DNA of 64,000 nucleotides from an uncultured Candidatus Saccharibacteria bacterium (GTDB taxonomy: Bacteria; Patescibacteriota; Saccharimonadia; Saccharimonadales; Saccharimonadaceae): assembly GCA_938030095.1 (NCBI GenBank), contig CALHGK010000010.1, positions 1 to 64,000 on the forward strand. The letters are read 5' to 3'. Below the pieces are notes generated by a model that was not told the origin of the DNA, did no database searches, and saw nothing but the letters and a program-made list of their open reading frames with translations. Positions 26,022 to 34,832 of this stretch are shown here, in pieces; the first letter of the stretch is position 1, and each line of letters opens with the position of its first letter. A program made the position numbers and the translations under genes.

Positions 26022-26479
26022 GCTAAGTTCTCTTGCACCGCCAGGACAATCTTGCCAAACAGCTCCTCACTCACACGGTGTTCACTACTCTCTAGATGTC
26101 GTGGCCACTTTGGGTCAGGGAATTCCTCCCCCGCAAAATGCGTACCGTTAACATAGCGCGGGTAGAGGTGCCAGTGCACATGGGTCGACTGCCCAGCTTT
26201 AACGGCATTGTTCATCAAGCATTCCCAGTTGCACACGTCTGCGCCAAAGGCCTGGGTCATTGCGTGCTCCATGCTGCGGATCACCTCGTGGAGTTCGCGC
26301 CAATCGGTCTCATCGAGTTCGCTAAGTGATGACTTGTGCTCGCGTAGCGTCACAAACCCTTTGCCAAGATATAGTTGGTTGCGATCAAGCACTACATTCC
26401 ATCGATCAGTCTGCAAGACCACCGCCGGGTCGTCAGTTGTTTGCTCCGCCACAAGTGGGCAAATATCACAGTTTTTCAT
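26018..26479 (-). CDS. HIT family protein
   Basis: Histidine-triad nucleotide hydrolase/transferase. 153 residues with the triad HVHWH (100-104) in the expected H-x-H-x-H spacing, preceded by conserved LYLGKGFVTLREH and followed by YPRY. An N-terminal CDIC pair and other cysteines (83 and 87) could bind zinc. Substrates are probably nucleoside phosphates or dinucleotides, which cannot be fixed from sequence. The start at 26479 is decided by a near-perfect AAGGAGGTGAT site; 18 extra codons upstream are non-coding. It sits 53 nt behind the HD-domain gene. Confidence 0.88.
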   Translation of the reverse strand: MKNCDICPLVAEQTTDDPAVVLQTDRWNVVLDRNQLYLGKGFVTLREHKSSLSELDETDWRELHEVIRSMEHAMTQAFGADVCNWECLMNNAVKAGQSTHVHWHLYPRYVNGTHFAGEEFPDPKWPRHLESSEHRVSEELFGKIVLAVQENLA

Positions 26480-26532
26480 TTTTATCACCTCCTTCTCTTG
26501 CTTTATTGTAGAGGAGGAGATGATGCTTGTCA

Positions 26533-27258
26533 TTACTGATTATTCTGTCGCTTGGTCCACGGGTTGTCCATTGCCGTAACTTGATCGAGGTGGGATTTAA
26601 GTATTTCTAGCCGTTTCTCGATTTCGTCCTCAGCAATGCCAAGTGATTGAAAGTCATTACTCAATGACTCCTTATATTTTGGCAAGAAATCTGCCTCAAA
26701 CTTCTGGAAGTCCTCCCACGACATGTCCGGGTGTTCCTCGTGATGGAACGCCTCAGCACCGCGCCAGAATGTCTCCCAATCAGCTGTCATATAGGCCATA
26801 TCAGCGTGATGGAGCAGCTTCGCTTCAGGCGTATCACGCTGGGGTGAGCCAGTCATAATTGTACCCCCAATGGCCCGAATAAGAAAATTAATGTCACCAC
26901 CAGTCAGATCAATCTTATTATTCTCGAGGTCTTCCAGTATAAGCAGTATCGCATATTCTTCCTTCGTCGGATATGCCTGAGCTGCCTCTTCATCAAAACC
27001 AGCATCATGCCAGGCCGCCGCTAAGACAAGGAGCTCTTCGTGCCATGGATTTATAGCACGCCGATAGCCATCACCAGGCAAAAGCTCCACAAGCTCACTA
27101 ACTGCTTGCATCACATCTTCCATATGGCCAGGATGATGATAAGGTAGCTCAGGATAGCGCTTACAGGCACGTTCCACCGACCCTTCAAAGGCTCTTGTAT
27201 AATGCTCCTTTGACTGGCTAATCGATTCAGGTGCAGAGTTAGGAAATTTATCAAACAT
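26533..27258 (-). CDS. HD-domain phosphohydrolase-like protein (paralog 1)
   Basis: 241 residues of the HD superfamily. Putative metal ligands are His41/42 and His45 in YHHPGHMEDV, His84-Asp85 in AAWHDAGFD, and Asp153 in LLHHADMAYM, giving the H...HD...D pattern. WETFWRG and the RDTPEAKLLHHAD block are shared with the gene at 27949-28605, so the two are paralogs. Substrate unknown; HD enzymes usually cleave phosphomonoesters, cyclic nucleotides or alarmones. A TATAAT box lies 9 nt before the ATG, and a HIT hydrolase gene follows 53 nt later. Confidence 0.85.
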   Translation of the reverse strand: MFDKFPNSAPESISQSKEHYTRAFEGSVERACKRYPELPYHHPGHMEDVMQAVSELVELLPGDGYRRAINPWHEELLVLAAAWHDAGFDEEAAQAYPTKEEYAILLILEDLENNKIDLTGGDINFLIRAIGGTIMTGSPQRDTPEAKLLHHADMAYMTADWETFWRGAEAFHHEEHPDMSWEDFQKFEADFLPKYKESLSNDFQSLGIAEDEIEKRLEILKSHLDQVTAMDNPWTKRQNNQ

Positions 27259-27327
27259 AGATGTCCTATTATATGGATAAATCTATCAGTTGTCAACAGA
27301 GGTGCCTATGTGCCTCAGCTGTGCTTA

Positions 27328-27897
27328 TTATAACCGACGAATTTGCTTGCCAGTCGGCTTGCCAACTCCACGCAGATGCGGTACTGTTGTAGCTGCAACA
27401 ATGCCAGCCGCTATACCGCCTGCGAAGCGCGTCCACCCGGGGTTACCGCGTGCCGCTACAATAGCAAAAGCCGCCGTAGCGATATTAGCGGCTCGTTTGT
27501 AGCGCCCACCCTTGGTCACTTCACCAGTTTTTGCCAAGTGGTAAGCATTGGCTGCGCCAGTTGCTACCTGTCCAAGTGCAACGGCAGCAATCCCCGCTCG
27601 CGCCTCAGGATAGCGCTTGCCTAGTTCATACATCACGCGTACCACAGCGGCCGTGTCTACCACACCATCAGTTACACGGCGCAGTGGCGTATCATCAAGA
27701 ATTTGCCCATCAGCAACATCAGCTGCCATAAAAGCTGCAAGAGCAAGGCTAATCGGCTTGCCGTCACGCGCCTGCCGGGCAATATACTCTGCGCCACCAT
27801 AGCGCAGCGCTGTCAGCCCCACACTCGCCACTTCTCTTAGGCGAGATATGTGCTGCACATCAGGCTTCTCCGAATTTTTCTGCTCAGGATTTCTCAC
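27328..27897 (-). CDS. CDP-alcohol phosphatidyltransferase-like membrane protein
   Basis: 189-residue hydrophobic protein. The segment MAADVADGQILD followed by TPLRRVTDGVVDTA reproduces a degenerate CDP-alcohol phosphotransferase motif (DxxDG ... R ... D/G xxx D) that binds the CDP moiety and metal. Flanking helices (about 50-62, 85-98, 105-120, 135-150, 160-175) are rich in Ala and Gly. The usual AR pair after DG is missing, so activity is uncertain. The start is GTG at 27897. It lies between the two HD paralogs on the same strand, which may reflect an insertion into, or growth around, a duplicated HD pair. Confidence 0.5.
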   Translation of the reverse strand: MRNPEQKNSEKPDVQHISRLREVASVGLTALRYGGAEYIARQARDGKPISLALAAFMAADVADGQILDDTPLRRVTDGVVDTAAVVRVMYELGKRYPEARAGIAAVALGQVATGAANAYHLAKTGEVTKGGRYKRAANIATAAFAIVAARGNPGWTRFAGGIAAGIVAATTVPHLRGVGKPTGKQIRRL

Positions 27898-27948
27898 ACT
27901 ATGTGCTAGTATCTCATATTTTTTGCATTGTTGCTACTGCATGCAATA

Positions 27949-28605
27949 TTATTTTGCAGTATGAGCTACTGGCTCTGGCATGCGCACAAATTGTTCCATA
28001 TGCTGCTGCAGTGCCGCGCAATACTGGCCAATAATAGATGGAGCAATACCTAGCAGCAAACCATCTGTCTGCATCTCTGCTAAACATATTGCAAAGAAGC
28101 GCTGCTGCCTCTGCAAAAACTCTACCCATGGGGTATCTGGCTGCTCCTCTACCCGATAAGCCATCGTGCCCCGCCAAAATGTCTGCCAATCTGCAAAGAG
28201 AAACCCGATATCAGCTAAGTGAAGCAACTTAGCCTCAAGAGTATCACGTTGCAGCGGTGGCACAACGATCGTGCCAAAGATTGCCCGCTCCACAAAGGCA
28301 CATGCTTCGCTGTCTAGCCCAAGTCCTTCTCTCTGATTGTCTTGATTAAATAATGCAACTGAATACGCTTCTTTGCACCAATATTCTTTAGCTGCAGCAT
28401 GGTCGTAACCAGCATCATGCCAGGCCGCTGCCACGACGAGGAGTTTCTGCTGCTCGACCGAAAACATATGCTGAGGAACGGGGGCAATAAGCTCTTTTGT
28501 CATTCGCACTACATCATCCATATGTTGCACATTATGGTACGGTAGCGATGGATAAGTCTGGCGAGCGCGCTGCACTGTCGCCGATAGCAAAGAGGTACCA
28601 TTCAT
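27949..28605 (-). CDS. HD-domain phosphohydrolase-like protein (paralog 2)
   Basis: 218 residues, clearly related to the protein at 26533-27258. Putative ligands are His24 and His28 (YHNVQHMDDV), His63-Asp64 (AAWHDAGYD) and Asp132 (LLHLADIGFL). QRDTLEAKLLHLAD and DWQTFWRG are shared nearly word for word. It lacks the charged C-terminal extension of paralog 1. TATAGT lies 7 nt upstream of the ATG, so it has its own promoter instead of depending on its neighbour. Function unknown beyond the HD fold. Confidence 0.85.
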   Translation of the reverse strand: MNGTSLLSATVQRARQTYPSLPYHNVQHMDDVVRMTKELIAPVPQHMFSVEQQKLLVVAAAWHDAGYDHAAAKEYWCKEAYSVALFNQDNQREGLGLDSEACAFVERAIFGTIVVPPLQRDTLEAKLLHLADIGFLFADWQTFWRGTMAYRVEEQPDTPWVEFLQRQQRFFAICLAEMQTDGLLLGIAPSIIGQYCAALQQHMEQFVRMPEPVAHTAK

Positions 28606-28911
28606 AATAATGACTATATTATTCTTCTATTGCAATAGTGTCAAGTTGCTAGTATATATGCCAAAATTTCAGCAGTCATCACACTTTTCACTATTTTTCA
28701 GTAGAGTATGATATCTTCGAATAATAACAAGGTTTTGTTCTAGTACTTAGAGATTGATGTTTTAAAGGTAATACCCTATCATTCCTCAAAAGAAACCAGC
28801 AAGAGAAAATACTAGCTCAAGCAGGTGGTGTTTTGCTTATTTAGCACAAAGAGCACCTTCTCTCCATCAAGAACTTTAGCTACTTGCAGTGCTACCTGCT
28901 GTCAATACGGC
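28606..28911. other. 306-nt AT-rich intergenic region
   Basis: Lies between ruvA (minus, ending 28912) and the HD paralog 2 start (28605, minus). It holds the -10 box of the HD gene (TATAGT, 28618-28613). I see no convincing hairpin, repeat or small gene in the rest. Confidence 0.6.
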
Positions 28912-29487
28912 TTATTGCTTCAAAGCCATCGTCACTCGCTGCGCCGTCGGTAAGCTCGTATCAATATGGGCGAGTGCTTTGGTGGCATCTGCCAACGTAT
29001 AGCCTAGCGCGACCAACGCTTCGAGTGCTTCATCGTTTGTATCAAGCTCTGCCTGCACAGGCGCGTCATGCGCAGCGTAGTACGTCGGCACACCCACCTT
29101 ATCTCGCAGGTCTACCACTATGCGCTCGGCAGTCTTTTTGCCCACCCCACTGGCTTTTTGGATAAAGGCCGCATCGGCATTGGCCAGGGCGTTGCGCACC
29201 TGCTCAGCCTCACCAAGACTGAGGATGGCCAGTGCCGCCTTGGGGCCCACACCTTGCACGGTGATGAGCAGCTCAAACAGCTTCTTAGCTGCCCGCGACG
29301 AAAAGCCAAACAGCTCCTGCGCTTGCTCTCGGATATGGTGGTACGTATAGAGTTTAACCACCTCACCAAGCTGGATTGCATCATAATCATACGCTGCGAC
29401 CGCTATCTCGTAGCCAACCCCCTGAACGTCAATGATGACACTACCCGCAAACTTCTCATCAACTTGGCCAGCAATATGAGCAATCAT
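28912..29487 (-). CDS. ruvA: Holliday junction DNA helicase subunit RuvA
   Basis: Tetrameric junction-binding subunit of RuvABC. 191 residues: OB-fold domain (1-65; MIAHIAGQV, VQGVGYEI), two helix-hairpin-helix motifs (LLITVQGVGPKAALAIL and IQKASGVGKKTAERIVVDL), and a C-terminal RuvB-binding domain (DEALEALVALGYTLADATKAL). A strong GAGGAGGT site precedes the ATG, and the gene starts 18 nt after PBP1A, so ruvA is likely cotranscribed with it. Confidence 0.97.
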   Translation of the reverse strand: MIAHIAGQVDEKFAGSVIIDVQGVGYEIAVAAYDYDAIQLGEVVKLYTYHHIREQAQELFGFSSRAAKKLFELLITVQGVGPKAALAILSLGEAEQVRNALANADAAFIQKASGVGKKTAERIVVDLRDKVGVPTYYAAHDAPVQAELDTNDEALEALVALGYTLADATKALAHIDTSLPTAQRVTMALKQ

Positions 29488-29505
29488 CCATACCTCCTCG
29501 GAGTA

Positions 29506-32034
29506 CTAGAAGTTAGACCTAAAGAAGTTATTGTTGTTACCACCAGTATTGTTCTGATTATTCTGGCCAGAGCTATCATCATCACTCGTACCGCCGGTAC
29601 CAGAGTTATCACCACTCGTACCACCAGTGTTACCACTGTTGCCGGTATTGTTGCGGCGGCGAGTATTGCCGTTGATGGTTGAGCTATTATCGCTGTCGTC
29701 GCTTGTGTTACCAGAGCTTCCACTGCTGCTTGATCGACAACTCGCAACGTTCTTTGAGTATCGGCTGCTATCAAAGTCCTTCTCATCGATAGTAATGATG
29801 CGCTTCCGCTCAACGTCACAGACACGGATTTGCTGTTTCGTCGTGGAGCAATCTGAGCTGTTCTTCGAGTACTTCGTGCTGTCGAAGTCATCTTCGTAGA
29901 TAGACTCCATTTTCTTATCACTGAGGTTACAGACTTCGATCTTGGTGCGCACAACATTACATTGCTTGGTTGGCAGGGCGCCAGTCAAGAAGTATTCTTT
30001 GTACGTCCCTTTGGCATTGTTGGTGGTAGCCAGACCACCATCGCTACAGACCGAGCGCTGCACAACGCCACTCGGCACAGGGAATTGGGTATTCGACTGG
30101 CCCGCCAAGAGCTTCGTCATTGTGTTGCGCCAGATCGGCCCTGCCATATCCGAGCCACCAAACTTCATTGGTGTATTGTTATTGTTACCAACCCAGACAC
30201 CAACGGCATACTCTGGGTTGTAGCCAATTGTCCAAGCATCTTTGTTGTCATTCGTCGTTCCTGTCTTGACGGCCGCGGTATGGCCAGGCACTGTGAGAGT
30301 TGAGCCAAACACACTAGCTCGTGCCGCATTATCCGACAAAATATTTGAGATCAGATAGGAAGCCCCCTCACTAATCGCCCGCTTGCTGGTCGCGTTGGGC
30401 CAGCTAACTTTCTTGTTGTATTTGTCATTGACTTGCTCAATGAGCCCCAGCTCAAACTGCTGCCCTTGGTTGCCAAATGCCGCATAAGCATTAGTCATTT
30501 GCGTTAGTGACGCCTCACCCGAGCCAAGTGCGAGAGACAAGCCATTATTGTTCTTTTGTACGCTCTCTTTGGTGATTGAAGTAATACCAAGGTTATTGGC
30601 TGTTTGGATCGACTTGTCGATGCCGAATCTTTGCATAATATCAACACTCGGGATATTCAGCGACCAACTAATCGCTCGACGCGTCGTCACATTTCCGTGC
30701 CAACGTTGGTCGGCATTGAGTGGCCGGTAGCCACCCCCAAAGTCTCGCGGTTTATCCTCAAATATTGTCGCTGGCGTAATAACCCCCTCGGCCAGCGCCC
30801 CAGCATAGTAGATTGGTTTAAAGCTACTGCCTGGCTGGCGCGGTGTCGTTGCCATATTGACATTACCCCACTCCGGGTTATTGTAGTCGGCACTGCCCAC
30901 GAGGGCGCGCACTCGGCCTGTCTTGACGTCTATCACAACACCGCTTGCATTCGTCCCACCACGGTTATTGAGGTATGGAATCTGCTTGGAGACGTTATCG
31001 ATTAGCATCTGCTGCGTATCCATATTGAGCGTTGTCTTCACCTGATAGCCCGAACGCATTAACTTATCATACGCATTTTTATCTTCCGTACTGTATAGTT
31101 TCTGTTTGAGTTGGTTTATAACCATCTGTGCAAAGTGTGGCGCAATCGACTTGACGGTATTTGCTGTCGATGCATACGAGAGCTGCTGCGCATACGCTGC
31201 GTCTTTTTGCTCATTAGTGATGGCACCCACATCAACCATGCGTCCAAGCACTGTCTTTTGACGCTGCTTAGCCTTTTCTGGGCTGCCGCTGATCGGCGAG
31301 TAGGCGGTTGGTGCTGGCAGCACACCAACGAGCATAGCACTCTCAGCCAACGTGAGATCCTTTGGTGCTTTACCAAAGTAAATCTTGGCTGCCTCCTCGA
31401 TGCCGAATGAGTCTTCGCCATAATACACAGAGTTGAGATACATCTCGAGGATCTGGTCCTTGGTATAATTCTGCTCGATCGCTAGTGCCACAAACAGCTC
31501 CTGGTACTTACGCATAAAAGTCTGCTCGCTTGTGAGAACAGTGTTCTTGGCGAGCTGCTGCGTAATGGTCGAGCCACCACCATGGCGCTGGAAGGCTGCC
31601 CGGAAGATACCGATTAGACTGAACCCAGGATGCTTATAGAAATCTTTGTCCTCACTAGCTAGCAGTGCATTTTTCATACTGTCAGAGATATCAGCTAGCT
31701 TCACCATATTGCGGTGCTGGGCCCGCCCCACACTATAGAGCGGCTTGTTATTAACATCATTGAGGACGATACCAGTGTTGTTGCGGTTCATCAGCCGCTC
31801 TTGGTCAGAAATATCACGTGCATAATATAGGTATGTCAAGATCGGCACAATCAGCAAGAAGAGCAAAAATGGCGTCAGGATTACCATCGCCTTCTTCTTT
31901 TTGCTCATATTCCAAAACCACAAGAAGTGCTTATGCTCGCGTCTCCGGCGCGGTGGCTTCGACTGGCGAACCTCTCCAAAGTTGGCATATCTGCCCATCC
32001 GGGCTGGTTGTTGTCTTCCTCGAGGTAGTTGCAT
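29506..32034 (-). CDS. Class A penicillin-binding protein (PBP1A-like) with Cys-repeat C-terminus
   Basis: Bifunctional peptidoglycan synthase. The 842-residue product has a basic cytosolic N-terminus, a membrane helix (about 49-71), a glycosyltransferase-51 domain (catalytic Glu128 in ASEDKDFYKH; STITQQLAKN) and a transpeptidase domain with S403xxK (SSFK), SLN (458-460) and KTG (590-592). Beyond the catalytic core, residues 702-729 and 739-766 are two related 28-residue units each bounded by cysteines with the shared core DDFDS-KYSKN / KDFDS-RYSKN. A Gly/Asn/Ser/Thr-rich tail (768-842) ends in NNNFFRSNF. Leaderless-type promoter. Confidence 0.95.
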   Translation of the reverse strand: MQLPRGRQQPARMGRYANFGEVRQSKPPRRRREHKHFLWFWNMSKKKKAMVILTPFLLFLLIVPILTYLYYARDISDQERLMNRNNTGIVLNDVNNKPLYSVGRAQHRNMVKLADISDSMKNALLASEDKDFYKHPGFSLIGIFRAAFQRHGGGSTITQQLAKNTVLTSEQTFMRKYQELFVALAIEQNYTKDQILEMYLNSVYYGEDSFGIEEAAKIYFGKAPKDLTLAESAMLVGVLPAPTAYSPISGSPEKAKQRQKTVLGRMVDVGAITNEQKDAAYAQQLSYASTANTVKSIAPHFAQMVINQLKQKLYSTEDKNAYDKLMRSGYQVKTTLNMDTQQMLIDNVSKQIPYLNNRGGTNASGVVIDVKTGRVRALVGSADYNNPEWGNVNMATTPRQPGSSFKPIYYAGALAEGVITPATIFEDKPRDFGGGYRPLNADQRWHGNVTTRRAISWSLNIPSVDIMQRFGIDKSIQTANNLGITSITKESVQKNNNGLSLALGSGEASLTQMTNAYAAFGNQGQQFELGLIEQVNDKYNKKVSWPNATSKRAISEGASYLISNILSDNAARASVFGSTLTVPGHTAAVKTGTTNDNKDAWTIGYNPEYAVGVWVGNNNNTPMKFGGSDMAGPIWRNTMTKLLAGQSNTQFPVPSGVVQRSVCSDGGLATTNNAKGTYKEYFLTGALPTKQCNVVRTKIEVCNLSDKKMESIYEDDFDSTKYSKNSSDCSTTKQQIRVCDVERKRIITIDEKDFDSSRYSKNVASCRSSSSGSSGNTSDDSDNSSTINGNTRRRNNTGNSGNTGGTSGDNSGTGGTSDDDSSGQNNQNNTGGNNNNFFRSNF

Positions 32035-32046
32035 AATTTAATTATA
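32035..32046 (-). promoter_or_regulatory. -10 box of the PBP1A gene
   Basis: TATAAT at 32046-32041, TAAATT, ATG: 6-nt spacing. Confidence 0.6.
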
Positions 32047-32199
32047 CCATCGTTCTGGCGCAATGTACCGAAAACACTGATCTTAGCGATTTTATCTTTT
32101 TCATCTCTGATATAGCACACACTCTTGTTACAGTTAGAGAGCCACTCTTATAGTTTATTTCTCACCTGACACAGATACAGAAGTTTACTTCCCAACCAG

Positions 32200-32676
32200 T
32201 TAGCTCTGCCGCGTCATAAATGCTGCCATAATCGCTGCCGCGAGAGCATCTGCACAGTCGTCTGGCTTGGGCACCGTCTGAAGGCCTAGTTGGAGCCGTA
32301 CCATCTCTTGCACTTGCTTTTTATCTGCTTTGCCATAGCCAGTGACTGTCTGCTTGATCTGGAGTGGTGTATATTCCTCAATCCGCAGTCCTGCCCGCTG
32401 GCCAGTCAGCAGCGCTACTCCACGCGCTTCGGCCACACTCATAGCAGTGGTAATATTGCGGGCAAAAAAGAGCTTCTCGATCGCCATCATTGTGGGTCGT
32501 GTCTCTGCAATAATACTCGTGAGACCATCGAATATCTCACCAAGACGCTCTGGTATTGGAGTATGTGCTGGCGTTGTAATGACACCGGCCGTGACGAGTC
32601 GCGTTGCACCGCCATGAGCGTCAATGACGCCAAAGCCAAGGATGCCAGTGCCCGGGTCTATACCAATGATTCGCAT
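32200..32676 (-). CDS. ruvC: Holliday junction resolvase RuvC
   Basis: RNase H-fold endonuclease that cuts Holliday junctions. 158 residues with catalytic acidic residues Asp7 (IGIDPGTG), Glu67 (AIEKLFF) and the Asp139/140 and Asp143 group (KPDDCADALA). Also present is the conserved QVKxxVTGxGxAxK-like segment QIKQTVTGYGKADKKQV. The frame opens at 32733, but the family always starts MRIIGIDPG, and the ATG at 32676 lies 6 nt after TATACT. Confidence 0.96.
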   Translation of the reverse strand: MRIIGIDPGTGILGFGVIDAHGGATRLVTAGVITTPAHTPIPERLGEIFDGLTSIIAETRPTMMAIEKLFFARNITTAMSVAEARGVALLTGQRAGLRIEEYTPLQIKQTVTGYGKADKKQVQEMVRLQLGLQTVPKPDDCADALAAAIMAAFMTRQS

Positions 32677-32688
32677 GATGCTAGTATA
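32677..32688 (-). promoter_or_regulatory. -10 box of ruvC
   Basis: TATACT at 32688-32683, AGCATC, ATG: 6-nt spacing. Confidence 0.55.
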
Positions 32689-32739
32689 GCTGAATCTGAG
32701 AGCTTCTGCTATATACCGCCATGGTGTAGTCATGAAACT

Positions 32740-34536
32740 CTAGCCTTTGCTCACCATCCGGCGTAGCCACTGGCCAATCTCACTGCGCCACTCCCAGCCA
32801 GCATAACCCACCGCCACAACGGCTACCCCACCAATCATCCACCAGACAATCTCTGTCTGTCCATTATTACTGCTCGGCTCAACAGCGTAGCCTGCAGCTG
32901 GTGCTTTGCTATTCTTGCTCGTCGATTTGCGGCAGCGATTGGTCGATGGGTTGCGCTCCCAACCTGGCTTACAGGGCGTCAGCTGACGACTATTTGCTGC
33001 ACCAAGCTTTTTGCAGCGGCCGGTCGCGGGGTTGCGATAGTACCCGGCTTTGCATACCGCAGTCGATGCCTTACTACCAGCGAGCGCCCGGCAGCGCCCT
33101 GTGGCAGGGTTACGGTACTGCCCCGCCTTGCACGCAGCTAATTGCTGACCAGTGGCAGATACTGCACGACAACGACCTGTCGCGGGGTTGCGCTCTTGGC
33201 CTGGCTTGCAGATGGTCAGCTTTTGAGCGCGAGAGGTGGTACGTGCCGACTTTACACTGTCAGCTGTGTGTTTTGACTGTTTCTCACCATTGTTGATTTT
33301 CCGACAACGATTCGTTGCCGAGTTGCGTTCTTGGCCAGCAGGACATGGCTTGCCCGATGGTTGCGATGGCTGATGAGGCGAAGCTGGTGTATCAGTGATG
33401 ATATTATCCGTTTGATCAGGGCTTGGCGTTGTCCATTGCCATGCACCGGTTTGCGAATTGTATGCCCAAGACTTGCCCTGGTGCGCAACCTGCCCTGCAC
33501 CATTATATGCATCGATACGCGGCGAAAAGCTCACTAAGCCATGCTGATCCTCAAACCACAGTGTGCCACTACGCAATATTGCAAGCTCCCCGCCATTTGC
33601 CTGGGCGCGAACCGTCAACACCTGACCTGGTGCAATCACCCCCGCAAGAGATGAGGTGTTTCGTACCGTGCTATTGCTACCAGGCGTACCACTACGCAAA
33701 CGATAGGCAGCAAGGTCGATTGGCTGGTCGCCAGTATTCTTGATCTTGACGTATTTTTGACAATTGTCTGGTGCTGTGTCACAGGTGTGTGGATGAGGCA
33801 AGACCTCGAGAATTTGCAATGATGGCTCACCCGGCGTCTCGTACGGCGCAGTTACCTCAGCTTCACCAGATCGTGCTCGAAAGTCCTTAGCAAATACCCC
33901 GGTTCGTGCCGCTGCCGTCCAGCGTACACGCTCCCAGACGAGTGCACCTGCAAGCTCGTCCACAGCTGCATTTGCTTTATCAATAGTCGCACCCAATCGC
34001 TCCAGCGCCACATCATACCGTGTGACTTGCTCACCATCTGGCACGCTTGGGCAGCCTTGGAGCTGCGCACCATCTGCTGGGGCTGCCGCTGGATGATAGT
34101 AGCGCACCGACGACTGGGGCGGTGCATATCCCTGTAGATTGACGCGGCACGTGTAGTCGGTGTGGTTTGTGCTAACACTAACAGTAAACGTAACATCACT
34201 AAGCGGTGCAAACTGACGCGCAGTATTATGCAGTTCAACTGCACTCACGGTGCGCCGGTCTGTTGTGTGGAGCGCCCCGATCATCAGTGCATCATGCTCG
34301 GTATGGGCAACAAGACGTACTACAGGCTGTACCGTTGCAGGCCTGTCGTTAACCGCATTATTGTGCGCCACTACATGCCCAAATAAAAAATCGCCGATGG
34401 CGGCGACTGGGGCGGCAAAATAAGCAGTGGAAGAATCAGCACCAAGCGCAGAAGCTCCGGCTATTCCTGGTATCATCATAGTTACGGCAAGCCCACACGC
34501 AACAATTCGCCGGGCATAATTCCGCATAGTTTGCAT
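32740..34536 (-). CDS. Surface protein with lamin-tail domain and CxxGxxRNxxTxRC repeats
   Basis: 598 residues. A signal peptide (about 1-30, ending GASA) is followed by an uncharacterised region (35-200) and a lamin-tail domain (about 235-365: SLQILEVLPHP, KYVKIKNTGDQPIDLAAYRL, SLAGVIAPGQVLTV). The C-terminal third carries five copies of a 14-residue unit C-x2-G-x2-RN-x2-T-x-RC (PAGQERNSATNR, KPGQERNPATGR, KAGQYRNPATGR, KAGYYRNPATGR, KPGWERNPSTNR), separated by 10-40 residue linkers. One membrane helix and a short basic tail (WLRRMVSKG) end the protein, so it is anchored with the repeats outside. The start at 34536 follows GAGGAGG and begins the signal peptide. Probably an adhesin or wall-binding protein. 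Confidence 0.8.
   Translation of the reverse strand: MQTMRNYARRIVACGLAVTMMIPGIAGASALGADSSTAYFAAPVAAIGDFLFGHVVAHNNAVNDRPATVQPVVRLVAHTEHDALMIGALHTTDRRTVSAVELHNTARQFAPLSDVTFTVSVSTNHTDYTCRVNLQGYAPPQSSVRYYHPAAAPADGAQLQGCPSVPDGEQVTRYDVALERLGATIDKANAAVDELAGALVWERVRWTAAARTGVFAKDFRARSGEAEVTAPYETPGEPSLQILEVLPHPHTCDTAPDNCQKYVKIKNTGDQPIDLAAYRLRSGTPGSNSTVRNTSSLAGVIAPGQVLTVRAQANGGELAILRSGTLWFEDQHGLVSFSPRIDAYNGAGQVAHQGKSWAYNSQTGAWQWTTPSPDQTDNIITDTPASPHQPSQPSGKPCPAGQERNSATNRCRKINNGEKQSKHTADSVKSARTTSRAQKLTICKPGQERNPATGRCRAVSATGQQLAACKAGQYRNPATGRCRALAGSKASTAVCKAGYYRNPATGRCKKLGAANSRQLTPCKPGWERNPSTNRCRKSTSKNSKAPAAGYAVEPSSNNGQTEIVWWMIGGVAVVAVGYAGWEWRSEIGQWLRRMVSKG
32925..33352 (-). repeat. Five coding repeats of a two-cysteine motif
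   Basis: DNA for the five CxxGxxRNxxTxRC units in the lamin-tail surface protein. Copies lie near 33352-33300, 33218-33165, 33143-33090, 33065-33010 and 32977-32925; units 2-4 are nearly identical (RNPATGRC). Confidence 0.8.
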
Positions 34537-34721
34537 TTTGTTTTTCCTCCTCGCCACGATTATGCGCAAAGTAACTCTCTTGGTCAAGCACAAGCATATT
34601 TTTTTGTTAATTGCGCAAATTCGTACGGTGGTCGGATTTTGTTCTCTACCACACAATAATAGCGAGAAATAGGAATTAAGATTTTATAATGCGGATCTTT
34701 AGGCTTTCAAACAGATACAAC

Positions 34722-34745
34722 AAAAAACAGGCCATCTCGCCTGCT
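34722..34745 (-). terminator. Terminator of tRNA-Lys
   Basis: Minus-strand stem AGCAGGC/GCCTGTT (one G-U) with loop GAGATG followed by a T run, 10 nt after the tRNA 3' end. Confidence 0.75.
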
Positions 34746-34755
34746 AATTGATCAA

Positions 34756-34832
34756 TGGAGGGCCCAGTGAGGCTCGAACTCACGACACCCTGCTTAAAAG
34801 GCAGGTGCTCTAACCTGCTGAGCTATGGGCCC
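34756..34832 (-). tRNA. tRNA-Lys (TTT)
   Basis: Complete 77-nt cloverleaf with encoded CCA. Acceptor GGGCCCA/TGGGCCC; D stem GCTC/GAGC; anticodon stem CCTGC/GCAGG with loop CTTTTAA, anticodon TTT; T stem GTGAG/CTCAC. The discriminator base is T (U73), whereas bacterial lysine tRNAs normally carry A73. Confidence 0.95.
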
